Positions 23,987-32,512 of a stretch of 64,000 nt of DNA are shown piece after piece. Each line of letters opens with the position of its first letter. The first letter of the stretch is position 1. Source of the stretch: Neorhizobium galegae (GTDB lineage Bacteria > Pseudomonadota > Alphaproteobacteria > Rhizobiales > Rhizobiaceae); the NCBI RefSeq assembly GCF_017877135.1, contig NZ_JAGIPH010000003.1:310001-374000 (forward strand), in the 5' to 3' direction. The notes below the pieces were generated by a model. It was not told the DNA's origin. It made no database searches and worked only from the letters and a program-made list of their open reading frames with translations. The position numbers were made by a program, and so were the translations under genes.

Positions 23987-25357
23987 GTGCCGGAAACGGA
24001 AAAGCACCGCGACGACATGCGGGCGCTGGTGCTGGTGCCGGTTCTCAAGCAGAACAAGGGCGCCCGCGCGCAGCAGACCGAAACGATCGCCTTTGCACCG
24101 CGCCGCACCGACGAAAGCCGCCTGGAAGAGGCCATCGGCCTTGCCCGCGCCATCGACCTGACGATCGCCCAGGGGCTGATCATTCCCGTCGCGCAGCCGC
24201 GTCCGGCAACCCTGATCGGCAGCGGCAAGATCGAGGAAATCGCAAGCCTTCTCGATGAGCATGATGCCGGTCTCGTCATCGTCGATCACCCGCTGACGCC
24301 CGTGCAGCAGCGCAACCTCGAAAAGGAATGGAACGCCAAGGTCATTGACCGCACGGGCCTCATCCTTGAAATCTTTGGCCGGCGCGCGTCCACCAAGGAA
24401 GGCACGCTGCAGGTGGATCTGGCGCATTTGAACTACCAGAAGGGCCGCTTGGTTCGCAGCTGGACCCACCTGGAACGTCAGCGCGGTGGCGCGGGCTTCA
24501 TGGGTGGTCCGGGTGAAACCCAGATCGAAGCCGACCGCCGCATGCTGCAGGACCGGATCGTCAAGCTCGAGAAGGAGCTGGAGCAGGTGGTGCGTACGCG
24601 CCAGCTGCACCGCGCCAAGCGCCGCAAGGTGCCGCATCCGATCGTGGCGCTGGTCGGCTATACCAATGCCGGCAAGTCGACGCTGTTCAACCGCATCACC
24701 GGCGCCGGCGTGCTTGCCGAAGACATGCTGTTTGCCACGCTCGATCCGACGCTTCGCCGCATGAAGCTGCCGCATGGCCGCACCGTCATCCTCTCCGATA
24801 CCGTCGGCTTCATCTCGGACCTGCCGACGCATCTGGTGGCCGCCTTCCGGGCGACGCTGGAAGAAGTGCTGGAAGCCGATCTCATTCTCCACGTTCGCGA
24901 CATGTCCGACCCGGACAATGGCGCGCAGGCCGGCGACGTGCTGCGCATTCTGGCCGATCTCGGCATCGACGAGAAGGAGCGCGACGCGCGCATCATCGAG
25001 GTGTGGAACAAGGTGGACCGGCTGGAGCCGGAAGCCCATGCCGCCATCACGGAAAAAGCCGCCGGCCGCCAGAATGTCATGGCCGTCTCGGCCGTCACCG
25101 GCGAGGGCGTCGATCCGCTGATGGACGAAATCTCCAAGCGCCTGTCTGGCGTGCTGACCGAAACGACCATCATCGTGCCGCCACAAAAGCTGTCGCTGGT
25201 CTCGTGGATCTACGACAACGCGCTGGTCGACGGCCGCGAAGACCGCGAAGACGGATCCGTCTCCTTCGACCTGCGGCTCTCGGGCGACCAGGCGCAGGCG
25301 CTGGAGCGCAAGCTCGGCGTGCTGACGGTGGCGGAAAAGGAAGATTGGGAGCGATAG
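23987..25357 (+). CDS. hflX: Ribosome-associated GTPase HflX
   Basis: A 456-residue Obg-related GTPase that splits stalled ribosomes. The N-terminal HflX domain (LEEAIGLARAIDLTIAQ...), the coiled linker with the glycine-rich GGAGFMGGPGETQIEADRR, and the G domain with G1 GYTNAGKST, G3 DTVGF and G4 NKVD are present. The start is uncertain. GTG at 23987 is the first conventional start in the frame but has no good ribosome site. The frame extends 12 codons further up to an ATT at 23951, which is preceded at eight bases by GAAGGA; the intervening codons read like native HflX N-terminus. The 315-base gap from hfq to this start otherwise shows only the hairpin noted under hfq. Confidence 0.93.
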   Translation: MPETEKHRDDMRALVLVPVLKQNKGARAQQTETIAFAPRRTDESRLEEAIGLARAIDLTIAQGLIIPVAQPRPATLIGSGKIEEIASLLDEHDAGLVIVDHPLTPVQQRNLEKEWNAKVIDRTGLILEIFGRRASTKEGTLQVDLAHLNYQKGRLVRSWTHLERQRGGAGFMGGPGETQIEADRRMLQDRIVKLEKELEQVVRTRQLHRAKRRKVPHPIVALVGYTNAGKSTLFNRITGAGVLAEDMLFATLDPTLRRMKLPHGRTVILSDTVGFISDLPTHLVAAFRATLEEVLEADLILHVRDMSDPDNGAQAGDVLRILADLGIDEKERDARIIEVWNKVDRLEPEAHAAITEKAAGRQNVMAVSAVTGEGVDPLMDEISKRLSGVLTETTIIVPPQKLSLVSWIYDNALVDGREDREDGSVSFDLRLSGDQAQALERKLGVLTVAEKEDWER

Positions 25358-25485
25358 GCCAGCTGAGCCCACCCCGCATTTGATAGCTGGCCTTGTCCCG
25401 GGGACCGATTTGGCAGGCGCATCGCAGATCTTGCCTTACCAGTGGCGTTGTGGTGTGATGATGCCTTCAGACGAGGACGGCCCGG

Positions 25486-25776
25486 ATGAAATCGAACCAC
25501 GCCTTGACGATAACACTGCCGCCCGATCTGGCGGAGATGGTGGACTTGAAGGTGCGGTCCGGAGAGTACGCCTCTGAAGAAGAGGTGATCACCGAAAGCC
25601 TTCGATCGCTTGCAGCCGAAAGTGCCGGGCTGGAGGACTGGATCAACGAGCAGGTTCTTCCAACGGTCGATCGCCTTGCCGCTAATCCATCCAGTGCAGT
25701 TCCTGACGGGGAAGCCTGGGGGCAGATAAAGGCGCATATGGATCAGCGCCGCAGTTCTTCTCACTCAACGAAGTGA
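25486..25776 (+). CDS. parD: ParD-like ribbon-helix-helix antitoxin
   Basis: A 96-residue protein with an N-terminal ribbon-helix-helix DNA-binding fold (HALTITLPPDLAEMVDLKVRSG, then YASEEEVITESLRSL) and a C-terminal tail expected to wrap the toxin. It would neutralise ParE and repress its own operon. The stop overlaps the start of the next gene (GTGA), as is normal for parDE modules. The pair is inserted between hflX and mazG, which are usually closer neighbours in rhizobia. Confidence 0.88.
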   Translation: MKSNHALTITLPPDLAEMVDLKVRSGEYASEEEVITESLRSLAAESAGLEDWINEQVLPTVDRLAANPSSAVPDGEAWGQIKAHMDQRRSSSHSTK

Positions 25777-26081
25777 CACACCCAGTGACACACAAGGTGA
25801 CGTTTTCACCGGAAACTGTCGCAGACTTTAAGGACCTCTACGATTATCTGTTGCCCCGCGCCGGTGCGATGGACGCCGAGCGTTATGTTGCCGACATTTA
25901 CGCCTATTGCCTTGGGTTCGCGACATTCCCGGAGCGGGGCCGCAGGCGCAAAGAGCGAAATGGCCTTCGCACTGTTGGCTATCGTCGACACGCGACGATT
26001 GCCTTTCAGGTGCATGATGACACGGTGACCATCATTAGACTGTTTCATCGCGGTCGACAAATTGATCTGTCAGAACCGTGA
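25773..26081 (+). CDS. parE: ParE-like toxin (RelE/ParE superfamily)
   Basis: A 102-residue ParE-type toxin; characterised relatives poison DNA gyrase. The family pattern is visible: VTFSPETVADFKDLYDYLL, FATFPERGRRRKE, LRTVGYRRHATIAFQVHDDTVTIIRLFHRGR. The GTG start at 25773 overlaps the parD stop; a second in-frame GTG at 25785 is possible. The last strand with IIRLFHRGRQ is intact, so the toxin looks functional. It is convergent with mazG 48 bases away. Confidence 0.88.
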   Translation: MTHPVTHKVTFSPETVADFKDLYDYLLPRAGAMDAERYVADIYAYCLGFATFPERGRRRKERNGLRTVGYRRHATIAFQVHDDTVTIIRLFHRGRQIDLSEP

Positions 26082-26129
26082 TGCCGATTTATTGAGTGTC
26101 CCGATGAATAGTCTGGGCGGGCGCTGCCT

Positions 26130-26951
26130 TTACTCTTCAGCCTTCGCGGCCTGCCAAAGTTCTTCCATCTGATCCAGCGAGGCCTCTTCAAGTGAAACAT
26201 TCACTTCCTGAAGTGATTTTTCTATATACCTGAAACGGCGTCGGAATTTTGTATTGGTGCCGCGCAGTGCCTGCTCGGGATCTGCTTTGACATGGCGGCC
26301 GATATTGACGAGCGCGAAGATCAGGTCGCCCAGCTCGTCTTTCACCTTGTGGGCTTCACCGCCCTTCAGCGCCTCGCGCAGCTCGGCGATTTCCTCCTCG
26401 ATCTTGTCGAGGATCGGTTCGGCGTCCGACCAGTCGAAGCCCACCTTTGCAGCATGTTCCTGGAGTTTCAGCGCTTCGGTGAGCGCCGGCTGGCTGCGCT
26501 GGACGCTGCCGAGAAAGCCTGACTTTGAATCATCGGTGAGGCCCCGCCGGGCGCGGCGTTCCGCCCGCTCGCGCTTTTCGGCCGCCTTGATCTCGTCCCA
26601 CTGTACCTTGACGGCGTCGGGCGTCGAGACGTCCGAGCGGGCAAAGACATGCGGATGGCGGCGGATCATCTTCGTCATCACCGCCTCCACCACATCGCCG
26701 AACTGGAATTCGCCCGCTTCCGACGCCATCTGCGCGTGAAACACCACCTGGAAAAGGAGATCGCCCAGCTCGTCCTTCAGGTCTTCCATATCGTTGCGCT
26801 CGATCGCATCGGCGACCTCATAGGCCTCCTCGATCGTGTAGGGCTTGATCGTCTCAAACGTCTGTTCGACATCCCAGGGGCAGCCGGTCTGGCGATCTCG
26901 AAGGGCGGACATCAGGTCGAGGAGGCGCAGAATATCCTGCGAGGGCTGCAT
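26130..26951 (-). CDS. mazG: Nucleoside triphosphate pyrophosphohydrolase MazG
   Basis: Hydrolyses (d)NTPs to NMP and pyrophosphate as a housecleaning enzyme. The 273-residue protein has two MazG domains: the first around GCPWDVEQTFETIKPYTIEEAYEVADAIE with the metal-binding acidic cluster and KDELGDLLFQVVFHA, the second around VKDELGDLIFALVNIGRHV. This is the full-length E. coli-type protein, not the small single-domain type. It follows the deaminase gene, 47 bases downstream, in the same direction. Confidence 0.96.
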   Translation of the reverse strand: MQPSQDILRLLDLMSALRDRQTGCPWDVEQTFETIKPYTIEEAYEVADAIERNDMEDLKDELGDLLFQVVFHAQMASEAGEFQFGDVVEAVMTKMIRRHPHVFARSDVSTPDAVKVQWDEIKAAEKRERAERRARRGLTDDSKSGFLGSVQRSQPALTEALKLQEHAAKVGFDWSDAEPILDKIEEEIAELREALKGGEAHKVKDELGDLIFALVNIGRHVKADPEQALRGTNTKFRRRFRYIEKSLQEVNVSLEEASLDQMEELWQAAKAEE

Positions 26952-26998
26952 GGCGGCATCCTTGTGTCGTGGCGAAAACGTGTCGGTGGAGATGGGGG

Positions 26999-27586
26999 TC
27001 AGGCAAGCGGAATGCTGTTGCCGCTCTTGCTCGCCTGGTAGGTGGCCGAGAGCGCGTCATAGCGGGCTTTGAGGACCGCCACCTTGTCCCGCATGCGCTG
27101 GCGCTCGTCGCCCTCTGCGCCCTCCACCAGATCGGTGATGGCGAAAGCGCTCCAGAAGGCGTTCTTGCGGCGATAGCCGCCCGGTTCCAGATCAAACACT
27201 TCCTTCAGGATCTTCAGGTCGTGCGGAATGGCAAAGGCATCGCGCGAATCCTCGTGGCTGAAGAAATAATAGAAATTGTCGAAACCGGCCCAGGTGATCG
27301 CCGACATGCACATGGTGCAGGGCTCATGGGTCGAAAGAAAGATGAGGTCGCGGGTATCCGGCTTTTCCCCCATCTCGTAAAAGCGCTTCAGCGTGTGCAC
27401 TTCACCGTGCCAGAGCGGATTTTCCAGCTCGTTATTGGTTTCGGCAATCACCAGCGACAGATCCGATTTGCGCAGGATGGCGGCGCCGAACAGCTTGTTG
27501 CCGGTCTCCACTCCGCGCGCCGTCAAGGGAATGATATCCTGTTCGATCACGTCGAGAAGGCGCGAGGCAAGGGCGGGTGTGGTCAC
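26999..27586 (-). CDS. Cytidine/deoxycytidylate deaminase-family protein
   Basis: A zinc-dependent nucleoside or nucleotide deaminase. The zinc and proton-shuttle motif WHGEVHT and the second zinc motif PCTMC are spaced as in the family. The segment after it (ITWAGFDNFYYFFSHEDSRDAF) and the long C-terminal helices are unlike the short guanine deaminase or TadA types, so the substrate is not clear. I chose the GTG at 27586 because AGGGACAG precedes it (195 residues); a TTG at 27634 would add a histidine-rich stretch. Its position next to mazG suggests a role in nucleotide pool cleaning, which is inference. Confidence 0.85.
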   Translation of the reverse strand: MTTPALASRLLDVIEQDIIPLTARGVETGNKLFGAAILRKSDLSLVIAETNNELENPLWHGEVHTLKRFYEMGEKPDTRDLIFLSTHEPCTMCMSAITWAGFDNFYYFFSHEDSRDAFAIPHDLKILKEVFDLEPGGYRRKNAFWSAFAITDLVEGAEGDERQRMRDKVAVLKARYDALSATYQASKSGNSIPLA

Positions 27587-27864
27587 GGCAACTGTCCCTG
27601 GATGAGGATGATGATGGCCATCATAGGCCGTCAAACTTGGAAGGGGAACGATTTTTCGTCATTCTGCTCTATGGCAAGGTCACGGATGAAAGCGCAACGT
27701 CCAAAGGCTTATTTTTCCCTCGCCGGGCCGATCTCAGAACAGAAATACCCGGCTTTCGGCCCATGTGAATTTGCGTTTCTTCTAACCATCCGGACCCTCT
27801 GTCATAATGAGGCATTGGGTTGCAGTGCGGCGTCTGCCGCAGACGTGATGACGGGAATGGAGAC

Positions 27865-28179
27865 ATGACAGACAAGGTGTTGACCGCCAATCGCCTCACC
27901 GACGGCATCGCCGTTTGGCTGGATGCAGGCGGCACCTGGAACGAGAAACTGCAGGAAGCGCTTGTCGCACGCCATGCCGAAGCGGTGGCCGCGTTGGAAG
28001 CAATCGGCAAGCGGGATTTTTCCGCCAATCTCGTCGTGGATGTCAATGTCGTCGAGGTGGAAGAGGTCAACGGCCAGCTGCGGCCGCTGCGTCTGCGCGA
28101 ACGCATCCGTGCCGCCGGCCCGAGCATGGATTATGCCGCCGGTTACCCGTCCGCCGACCCGGCCTTTATCGCAGCCTGA
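27865..28179 (+). CDS. DUF2849 protein of the sulfite reductase operon
   Basis: A 104-residue protein (MTDKVLTANRLTDGIAVWLDAGGTWNEKLQEA...). The DUF2849 family occurs in alphaproteobacteria directly before cysI and is predicted to assist sulfite reduction, but no activity is established. The ATG at 27865 has a GGAATGGAG site; a longer reading from 27820 lacks support. Seven bases separate its stop from cysI. The 278 bases upstream, divergent from the deaminase, hold the operon promoter; a CATAAT element near 27803 is a possible -10. Confidence 0.85.
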   Translation: MTDKVLTANRLTDGIAVWLDAGGTWNEKLQEALVARHAEAVAALEAIGKRDFSANLVVDVNVVEVEEVNGQLRPLRLRERIRAAGPSMDYAAGYPSADPAFIAA

Positions 28180-28186
28180 GGATATC

Positions 28187-29857
28187 ATGTACCGTTACGA
28201 CGAGTTCGACCACGCTTTCGTTTCCGCGCGCGTGGACCAGTTTCGCGACCAGGTGGCCCGCCGCCTTTCCGGTGAGCTGGCCGAGGATGCTTTCAAGCCG
28301 CTGCGCCTGATGAACGGCGTCTATCTGCAATTGCACGCCTATATGCTGCGGGTCGCCATTCCCTATGGCACGCTGAACAGCCGCCAGATGCGCATGCTCG
28401 CCCATATCGCGCGCAAATATGACCGTGGCTACGGCCATTTCACAACGCGCCAGAATATTCAGTACAACTGGCCAAAGCTCTCCGATACGCCTGACATTCT
28501 TTCCGAACTCGCATCCGTCGAGATGCATGCGCTGCAGACCTCGGGCAATTGCATTCGCAATGTCACGGCCGACCATTTCGCCGGTGCTGCCGCAGACGAA
28601 GTAGCCGATCCGCGGCCTTACGCGGAAATCCTGCGCCAGTGGTCGTCGGTGCACCCGGAATTTTCCTATCTCCCGCGCAAGTTCAAGATTGCCGTGACCG
28701 GGGCCGAGCGCGACCGCGCGGCCATTCAGGTGCACGACATCGGCCTACACCTGAAGCGAAACGACGAGGGCCGCATCGGCTTTGCCGTCTATGTCGGCGG
28801 CGGGCAGGGGCGCACGCCGATGGTGGCGAAGAAGATCCGCGATTTTCTGCCCGAAGAGGATCTCCTGTCCTACACCACGGCCATCATGCGCGTGTATAAC
28901 CTGCATGGCCGGCGCGACAACAAATACAAGGCCCGCATCAAGATCCTCGTGCACGAAACGGGCGCCGAGGAACTGGCGCGCCAGGTGGACGAGGAATTCG
29001 CCCATCTTCACGGCGCCGAACTGACGCTGCCGCCGGGCGATATCGCCGCCATCAGTGCTTATTTCGCGCCGCCGCCGCTTGGCGAGCGGTCGGAAGGCTG
29101 GGCCCAGCTGGCCGGCTGGAAAAAGGCCGACCCGGCCTTTGCCCGCTGGGTGGACCAGAACGTGCAGCCGCACAAGCATCCCGATTACGGCATGGTGACG
29201 ATCTCGCTGAAGCCCATCGGCGGCATTCCGGGGGACGCGACCGATGTGCAGATGGAGGCCATTGCCGACATTGCCCAGGAATATGCCTTCGACGAAATCC
29301 GCATCAGCCATGAGCAGAACGTCATCCTGCCGCATGTGGCGCTGGCCGATCTGGAGCCCGTCTACCGGGCGCTGGCCGCGCACGGCCTTGCGACAGCCAA
29401 TGCCGGCCTCATCACCGACATGATCGTCTGTCCGGGGCTGGATTATTGTGCGCTTGCCAATGCGCGGTCCATCCCCGTTGCGCAGGCGATCTCCAACCGC
29501 TTCGGCTCCGCCGAACGGCAGGCGGAAATTGGCGAGCTGAAGATCAAGATTTCCGGCTGCATCAATGCCTGCGGCCACCACCATGTCGGCCATATCGGGC
29601 TTCTGGGGGTCGAAAAGAAGGGCGCTGAACTGTATCAGATCACGCTTGGCGGCTCCGGCGACGAGCACACCTCGATCGGCGAAATCATTGGGCGCGGTTT
29701 CGAGCCGGAAAAGGTGACGGACGCGGTCGAGAAGATCGTCGATACTTACCTCTCGCTTCGTCTGTCGAAGGACGAAATTTTCATCGAAGCCTATCGCCGC
29801 GTCGGGCCGCAGCCGTTCAAGGACGCGCTCTACGGTTCGGCGGCAGCTGCGGCTTGA
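28187..29857 (+). CDS. cysI: Assimilatory sulfite reductase hemoprotein subunit
   Basis: Reduces sulfite to sulfide with a coupled siroheme and 4Fe-4S cluster. The protein is 556 residues. Ligand cysteines appear in two groups, CPGLDYC and SGCINACGHHHVGHIG, and the two ferredoxin-like repeats are recognisable (FTTRQNIQYNW and IRISHEQNVILP). The ATG at 28187 follows a GAGGA site overlapping the end of the upstream gene; the same frame is open for 88 codons further up but that part is antisense in character to DUF2849. No cysJ flavoprotein follows; the ferredoxin-NADP reductase two genes down could be the electron source. Confidence 0.96.
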   Translation: MYRYDEFDHAFVSARVDQFRDQVARRLSGELAEDAFKPLRLMNGVYLQLHAYMLRVAIPYGTLNSRQMRMLAHIARKYDRGYGHFTTRQNIQYNWPKLSDTPDILSELASVEMHALQTSGNCIRNVTADHFAGAAADEVADPRPYAEILRQWSSVHPEFSYLPRKFKIAVTGAERDRAAIQVHDIGLHLKRNDEGRIGFAVYVGGGQGRTPMVAKKIRDFLPEEDLLSYTTAIMRVYNLHGRRDNKYKARIKILVHETGAEELARQVDEEFAHLHGAELTLPPGDIAAISAYFAPPPLGERSEGWAQLAGWKKADPAFARWVDQNVQPHKHPDYGMVTISLKPIGGIPGDATDVQMEAIADIAQEYAFDEIRISHEQNVILPHVALADLEPVYRALAAHGLATANAGLITDMIVCPGLDYCALANARSIPVAQAISNRFGSAERQAEIGELKIKISGCINACGHHHVGHIGLLGVEKKGAELYQITLGGSGDEHTSIGEIIGRGFEPEKVTDAVEKIVDTYLSLRLSKDEIFIEAYRRVGPQPFKDALYGSAAAAA

Positions 29858-29876
29858 AGGGGCGGGGACACAAGCC

Positions 29877-30380
29877 ATGACACGTATCTGGACCGAAGCC
29901 GGTTTCGTTGACAACGATCCGTGGGTCATCGAAACCGACGAGGTGAAGGCCACGGGAGATCAGCGTCGGTTGCTCTCCGTCGACCAGCTTCTGGAGGAGG
30001 CCGACGCCTCGAACGAAGGGGGCTTTGGCGTTCTCATCAAGCCTGCCGACGATGTGCGCCGGCTGGAGCCCTATCTCTACCGACTGGAACTGGTGGCGGT
30101 GCAATTTCCCGCCTTCAGCGACGGGCGCGGGTTCAGCCATGCCTCCCTCCTGCGCGAGCGACTGGGCTACCGCAACGAGCTTCGCGCTGTGGGCGACGTG
30201 CTGATCGACCATATTCCGCTGATGCTGCGCTGCGGCTTCGACAGCTTTGCCGTGACCAATGCCACAGCCCTGAAGCGGCTTTCGGAAAACCGCCTGCCGG
30301 GGATCGATGTGCATTACCAGCCGACGGCGCGTCCCGCCAAGGCCGGTGAGGCCTATAGCTGGCGCCGCCGCTCGGCCTGA
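29877..30380 (+). CDS. DUF934 protein of the sulfite reductase operon
   Basis: A 167-residue protein of the DUF934 family, regularly encoded beside cysI or cysH in proteobacteria. Recognisable blocks are GVLIKPADDVRRLEPYLYRL, ALVAVQFPAFSDGRGFSHASLLRERLGY-type sequence and LRAVGDVLIDHIPLMLRCGFDSF. The molecular role is not known; an accessory role in assimilatory sulfate or sulfite reduction follows from gene neighbourhood. It starts 19 bases after cysI. The PAPS/APS reductase gene cysH that often sits here is missing from this locus. Confidence 0.88.
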   Translation: MTRIWTEAGFVDNDPWVIETDEVKATGDQRRLLSVDQLLEEADASNEGGFGVLIKPADDVRRLEPYLYRLELVAVQFPAFSDGRGFSHASLLRERLGYRNELRAVGDVLIDHIPLMLRCGFDSFAVTNATALKRLSENRLPGIDVHYQPTARPAKAGEAYSWRRRSA

Positions 30381-30528
30381 TCCGTTCCTCAATCCGCTGA
30401 AAAGCTGATCCGAAAGGACATATTTTTCGCGCCGGGCGCGGCATATGCACGCGCCTGTCTTCAAAAACCGCCGCGCATGGTATATTTCGCATGCGCGAGA
30501 CGAAACGATAACAGACGAGACCTCCGGT

Positions 30529-31365
30529 ATGAATGCTCCTGCCAAGACCGATGCGTTTGAAGCCAATACTGCGGCAAAGCCTGAGGCGAAGATTCCGGAC
30601 GGCGTCTATGCCGAAACGGTGCTGGCGGTGGAGCATTACACCGATCGTCTGTTCCGCTTCCGTATGACGCGTCCGGCCGGCTATCGTTTCCGCTCCGGCG
30701 AGTTTGCCATGATCGGCCTGATGGTGGGCGACAAGCCGATCTATCGTGCCTATTCGATCGCCAGCCCCTCCTGGGACGAGGAACTGGAATTCTTCTCGAT
30801 CAAGGTGCCGGATGGGCCGCTGACCTCTCATCTGCAGGCTATCAAGCCGGGCGATACGGTTCTGATGCGCAAGAAGCCGACCGGCACGCTGGTGCTCGAC
30901 GCACTGACGCCGGGCAAGCGCCTCTACATGTTTTCCACGGGCACCGGCATTGCACCCTTTGCAAGCCTTATCCGCGATCCGGAAACCTATGAAAAGTTCG
31001 AGGAAGTCATCCTCACCCATACCTGCCGCGAGATCGCCGAGCTGAAATACGGCTTTGACCTGATGGAAGAGATCCGCAATCACGAGTTCCTGGCAGAAAT
31101 CGTCGGCGACAAGCTGAAGCACTATCCGACCGTGACGCGCGAAGCCTATCCGTTCCAGGGCCGCATCACCGACCTCATGGAAAGCGGCAAGCTCTACACC
31201 GATCTTGGCGTGCCGCCGCTTGATCCGGCAATCGACCGCGGCATGATCTGCGGCTCGACCGCGATGCTGAAGGAAACGAAGGACTTGCTGGAAAAGGCCG
31301 GTCTCACCGAAGGCGCCAACAACAAGCCCGCCGAATTCGTCATCGAGCGGGCTTTCGTCGGCTGA
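30529..31365 (+). CDS. fpr: Ferredoxin-NADP(+) reductase
   Basis: FAD enzyme that exchanges electrons between NADPH and ferredoxin or flavodoxin. From the ATG at 30529 the protein has 278 residues. FAD-binding RAYSIASP, the NADP-binding FSTGTGIAPFASLI and the C-terminal EFVIERAFVG, with the terminal aromatic/valine-glycine end of bacterial subclass I FPRs, are seen. An upstream in-frame extension to 30445 lacks a ribosome site. It may deliver electrons to CysI encoded just upstream, though a 148-base gap with its own possible promoter separates it from DUF934. Confidence 0.95.
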   Translation: MNAPAKTDAFEANTAAKPEAKIPDGVYAETVLAVEHYTDRLFRFRMTRPAGYRFRSGEFAMIGLMVGDKPIYRAYSIASPSWDEELEFFSIKVPDGPLTSHLQAIKPGDTVLMRKKPTGTLVLDALTPGKRLYMFSTGTGIAPFASLIRDPETYEKFEEVILTHTCREIAELKYGFDLMEEIRNHEFLAEIVGDKLKHYPTVTREAYPFQGRITDLMESGKLYTDLGVPPLDPAIDRGMICGSTAMLKETKDLLEKAGLTEGANNKPAEFVIERAFVG

Positions 31366-31410
31366 ACCCCGGCAACCGCTGCGCCGCCTTGCCATCGCAG
31401 GGTCGCGCCG

Positions 31411-31437
31411 CCGATCCGGCTGGTATTGCCGGATCGG
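31411..31437. terminator. Strong stem-loop between convergent fpr and M15 peptidase genes
   Basis: CCGATCCGGC (31411-31420) pairs perfectly with GCCGGATCGG (31428-31437) around a 7-base loop. It sits inside a wider pairing of CCCCGG (31367-31372) with CCGGGG (31451-31456), the latter followed by CTTTAT. Position between convergent genes suggests transcription end, but the T tract is poor. Confidence 0.4.
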
Positions 31438-31481
31438 GTGCTCTGCTCAACCGGGGCTTTATACGCAGACTCCGGCCTGCG

Positions 31482-31958
31482 CTATGCGATCTGGTAGTGA
31501 GGGCCATCGAGGAAGGCTTTTTTCCCGATTTGCCTGCGCCGCGCCGTATAGGCTTCGACTTCGTGTTCCAGATCGGCCGCGGTGTCACCGAGTTCACTGA
31601 ACGGACGATCCCACACGCCGCCCCAGATCAGGTTGACCCCAAGCTCACGGCTCGCGTGATGCATGGCGGCGGCGATATGATAGATCGGCCCCCATTCCCA
31701 GCGCAGCTTGCCGTTGATCACAGGCACAAGATCGACAGCGTGGCCGTAGCCGGTGTCCGCCTGCGGCAGATGAAGGCTCTTCAGCGTTTGCGACGCACCG
31801 GTTTTCACATATTCCTTCTGCTCATCCAGTGTTCTCAAGCCATCATGGACCGCAAAGTCCACGATCGAGATCAGGATCGCCCGGTTAACGACACCGACCA
31901 GATCCGGATGAACATTGTGCAGTTCCTGCAATGAATTCGCGCCGAGTTTGAAAGTCAT
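31482..31958 (-). CDS. M15-family peptidase, phage endolysin type
   Basis: A 158-residue zinc peptidase of the L-Ala-D-Glu/D-Ala-D-Ala type. The start FKLGANSLQELHNVHPDLVGVV resembles T5-type endolysins; the zinc/active-site region is S61-x-H63 followed by GHAVD with D76, and a C-terminal GPHYQ (H154) supplies the third ligand. There is no signal peptide or membrane segment, so release into the periplasm would need a holin or another route, and no phage gene is nearby. The ATG at 31958 has a GGAGGG ribosome site. Likely a domesticated phage enzyme of peptidoglycan turnover; this is inference. Confidence 0.85.
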   Translation of the reverse strand: MTFKLGANSLQELHNVHPDLVGVVNRAILISIVDFAVHDGLRTLDEQKEYVKTGASQTLKSLHLPQADTGYGHAVDLVPVINGKLRWEWGPIYHIAAAMHHASRELGVNLIWGGVWDRPFSELGDTAADLEHEVEAYTARRRQIGKKAFLDGPHYQIA

Positions 31959-32014
31959 CACCACACCCTCCGATTTGCGGAGAAGCGTAATTGATTTACA
32001 CTCACAGAAGAACT

Positions 32015-32054
32015 GGCAAAACCCTGGGGAATGTTAGGGGTTTTGCCGTTTCTT
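32015..32054. terminator. Stem-loop terminator between M15 peptidase and cupredoxin genes
   Basis: GGCAAAACCC (32015-32024) pairs perfectly with GGGTTTTGCC (32038-32047), 13-base loop. The + strand side continues GTTTCTTTT; the - strand side, which is the one needed to end the cupredoxin transcript, continues AGTTCTTCT. Confidence 0.6.
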
Positions 32055-32083
32055 TTAGGCGACGAAGCAGGATATGCTGATGA

Positions 32084-32512
32084 TTACGGCGTGACCGTCA
32101 GCTTTGCCTTCATGCCGGCTTCGAAATGGCCCTTGATATTGCAAAGAAGCAGGTAGTTGCCGGGGGCAAGCTTCACCTTCAGCTGGCCGTCCTTGCCAGC
32201 CTTCAGGTCTGCCACTTCGCCGAGGCTCTTCAGCTTGGATTCGTCTACACGATGCTTGGCGGCATTGACCGGCACGGTTTCGTCAGCCGACTTCAGCTTG
32301 ACCAGCACCATCTCGTGTTCTTCGCTCAAGGCGTCGTTGTGAACCTTGAAGATCACGTCGCCGGCCGGAACGCTGGCGTGATCGAGGCTGATTGTCATCG
32401 GGCCTCCGGCTTCGCCATCTTCCTTGACCATGATGGTGCTGGCGGCGAATGCCTCGGTGGAAAGCGTGAGGGAAAGGGCGACAAGTGCGGAAAGGCGGAC
32501 GGAAAGGGCCAT
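32084..32512 (-). CDS. Exported cupredoxin-like copper protein
   Basis: A 142-residue protein with an N-terminal signal peptide (MALSVRLSALVALSLTLSTEAFA, cleavage after AFA) and a single plastocyanin/azurin-type domain. The C-terminal copper loop is visible as C-N-I-K-G-H-F-E-A-G-M, that is Cys-x4-His-x4-Met, with an upstream histidine in the EEHEMVLV or HASVPAG region as the fourth ligand. It should work in the periplasm in electron transfer or copper handling. The start at 32512 has an AAGGAG site; a 19-codon upstream extension is rejected. It is divergent from the BA14K gene. Confidence 0.85.
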   Translation of the reverse strand: MALSVRLSALVALSLTLSTEAFAASTIMVKEDGEAGGPMTISLDHASVPAGDVIFKVHNDALSEEHEMVLVKLKSADETVPVNAAKHRVDESKLKSLGEVADLKAGKDGQLKVKLAPGNYLLLCNIKGHFEAGMKAKLTVTP

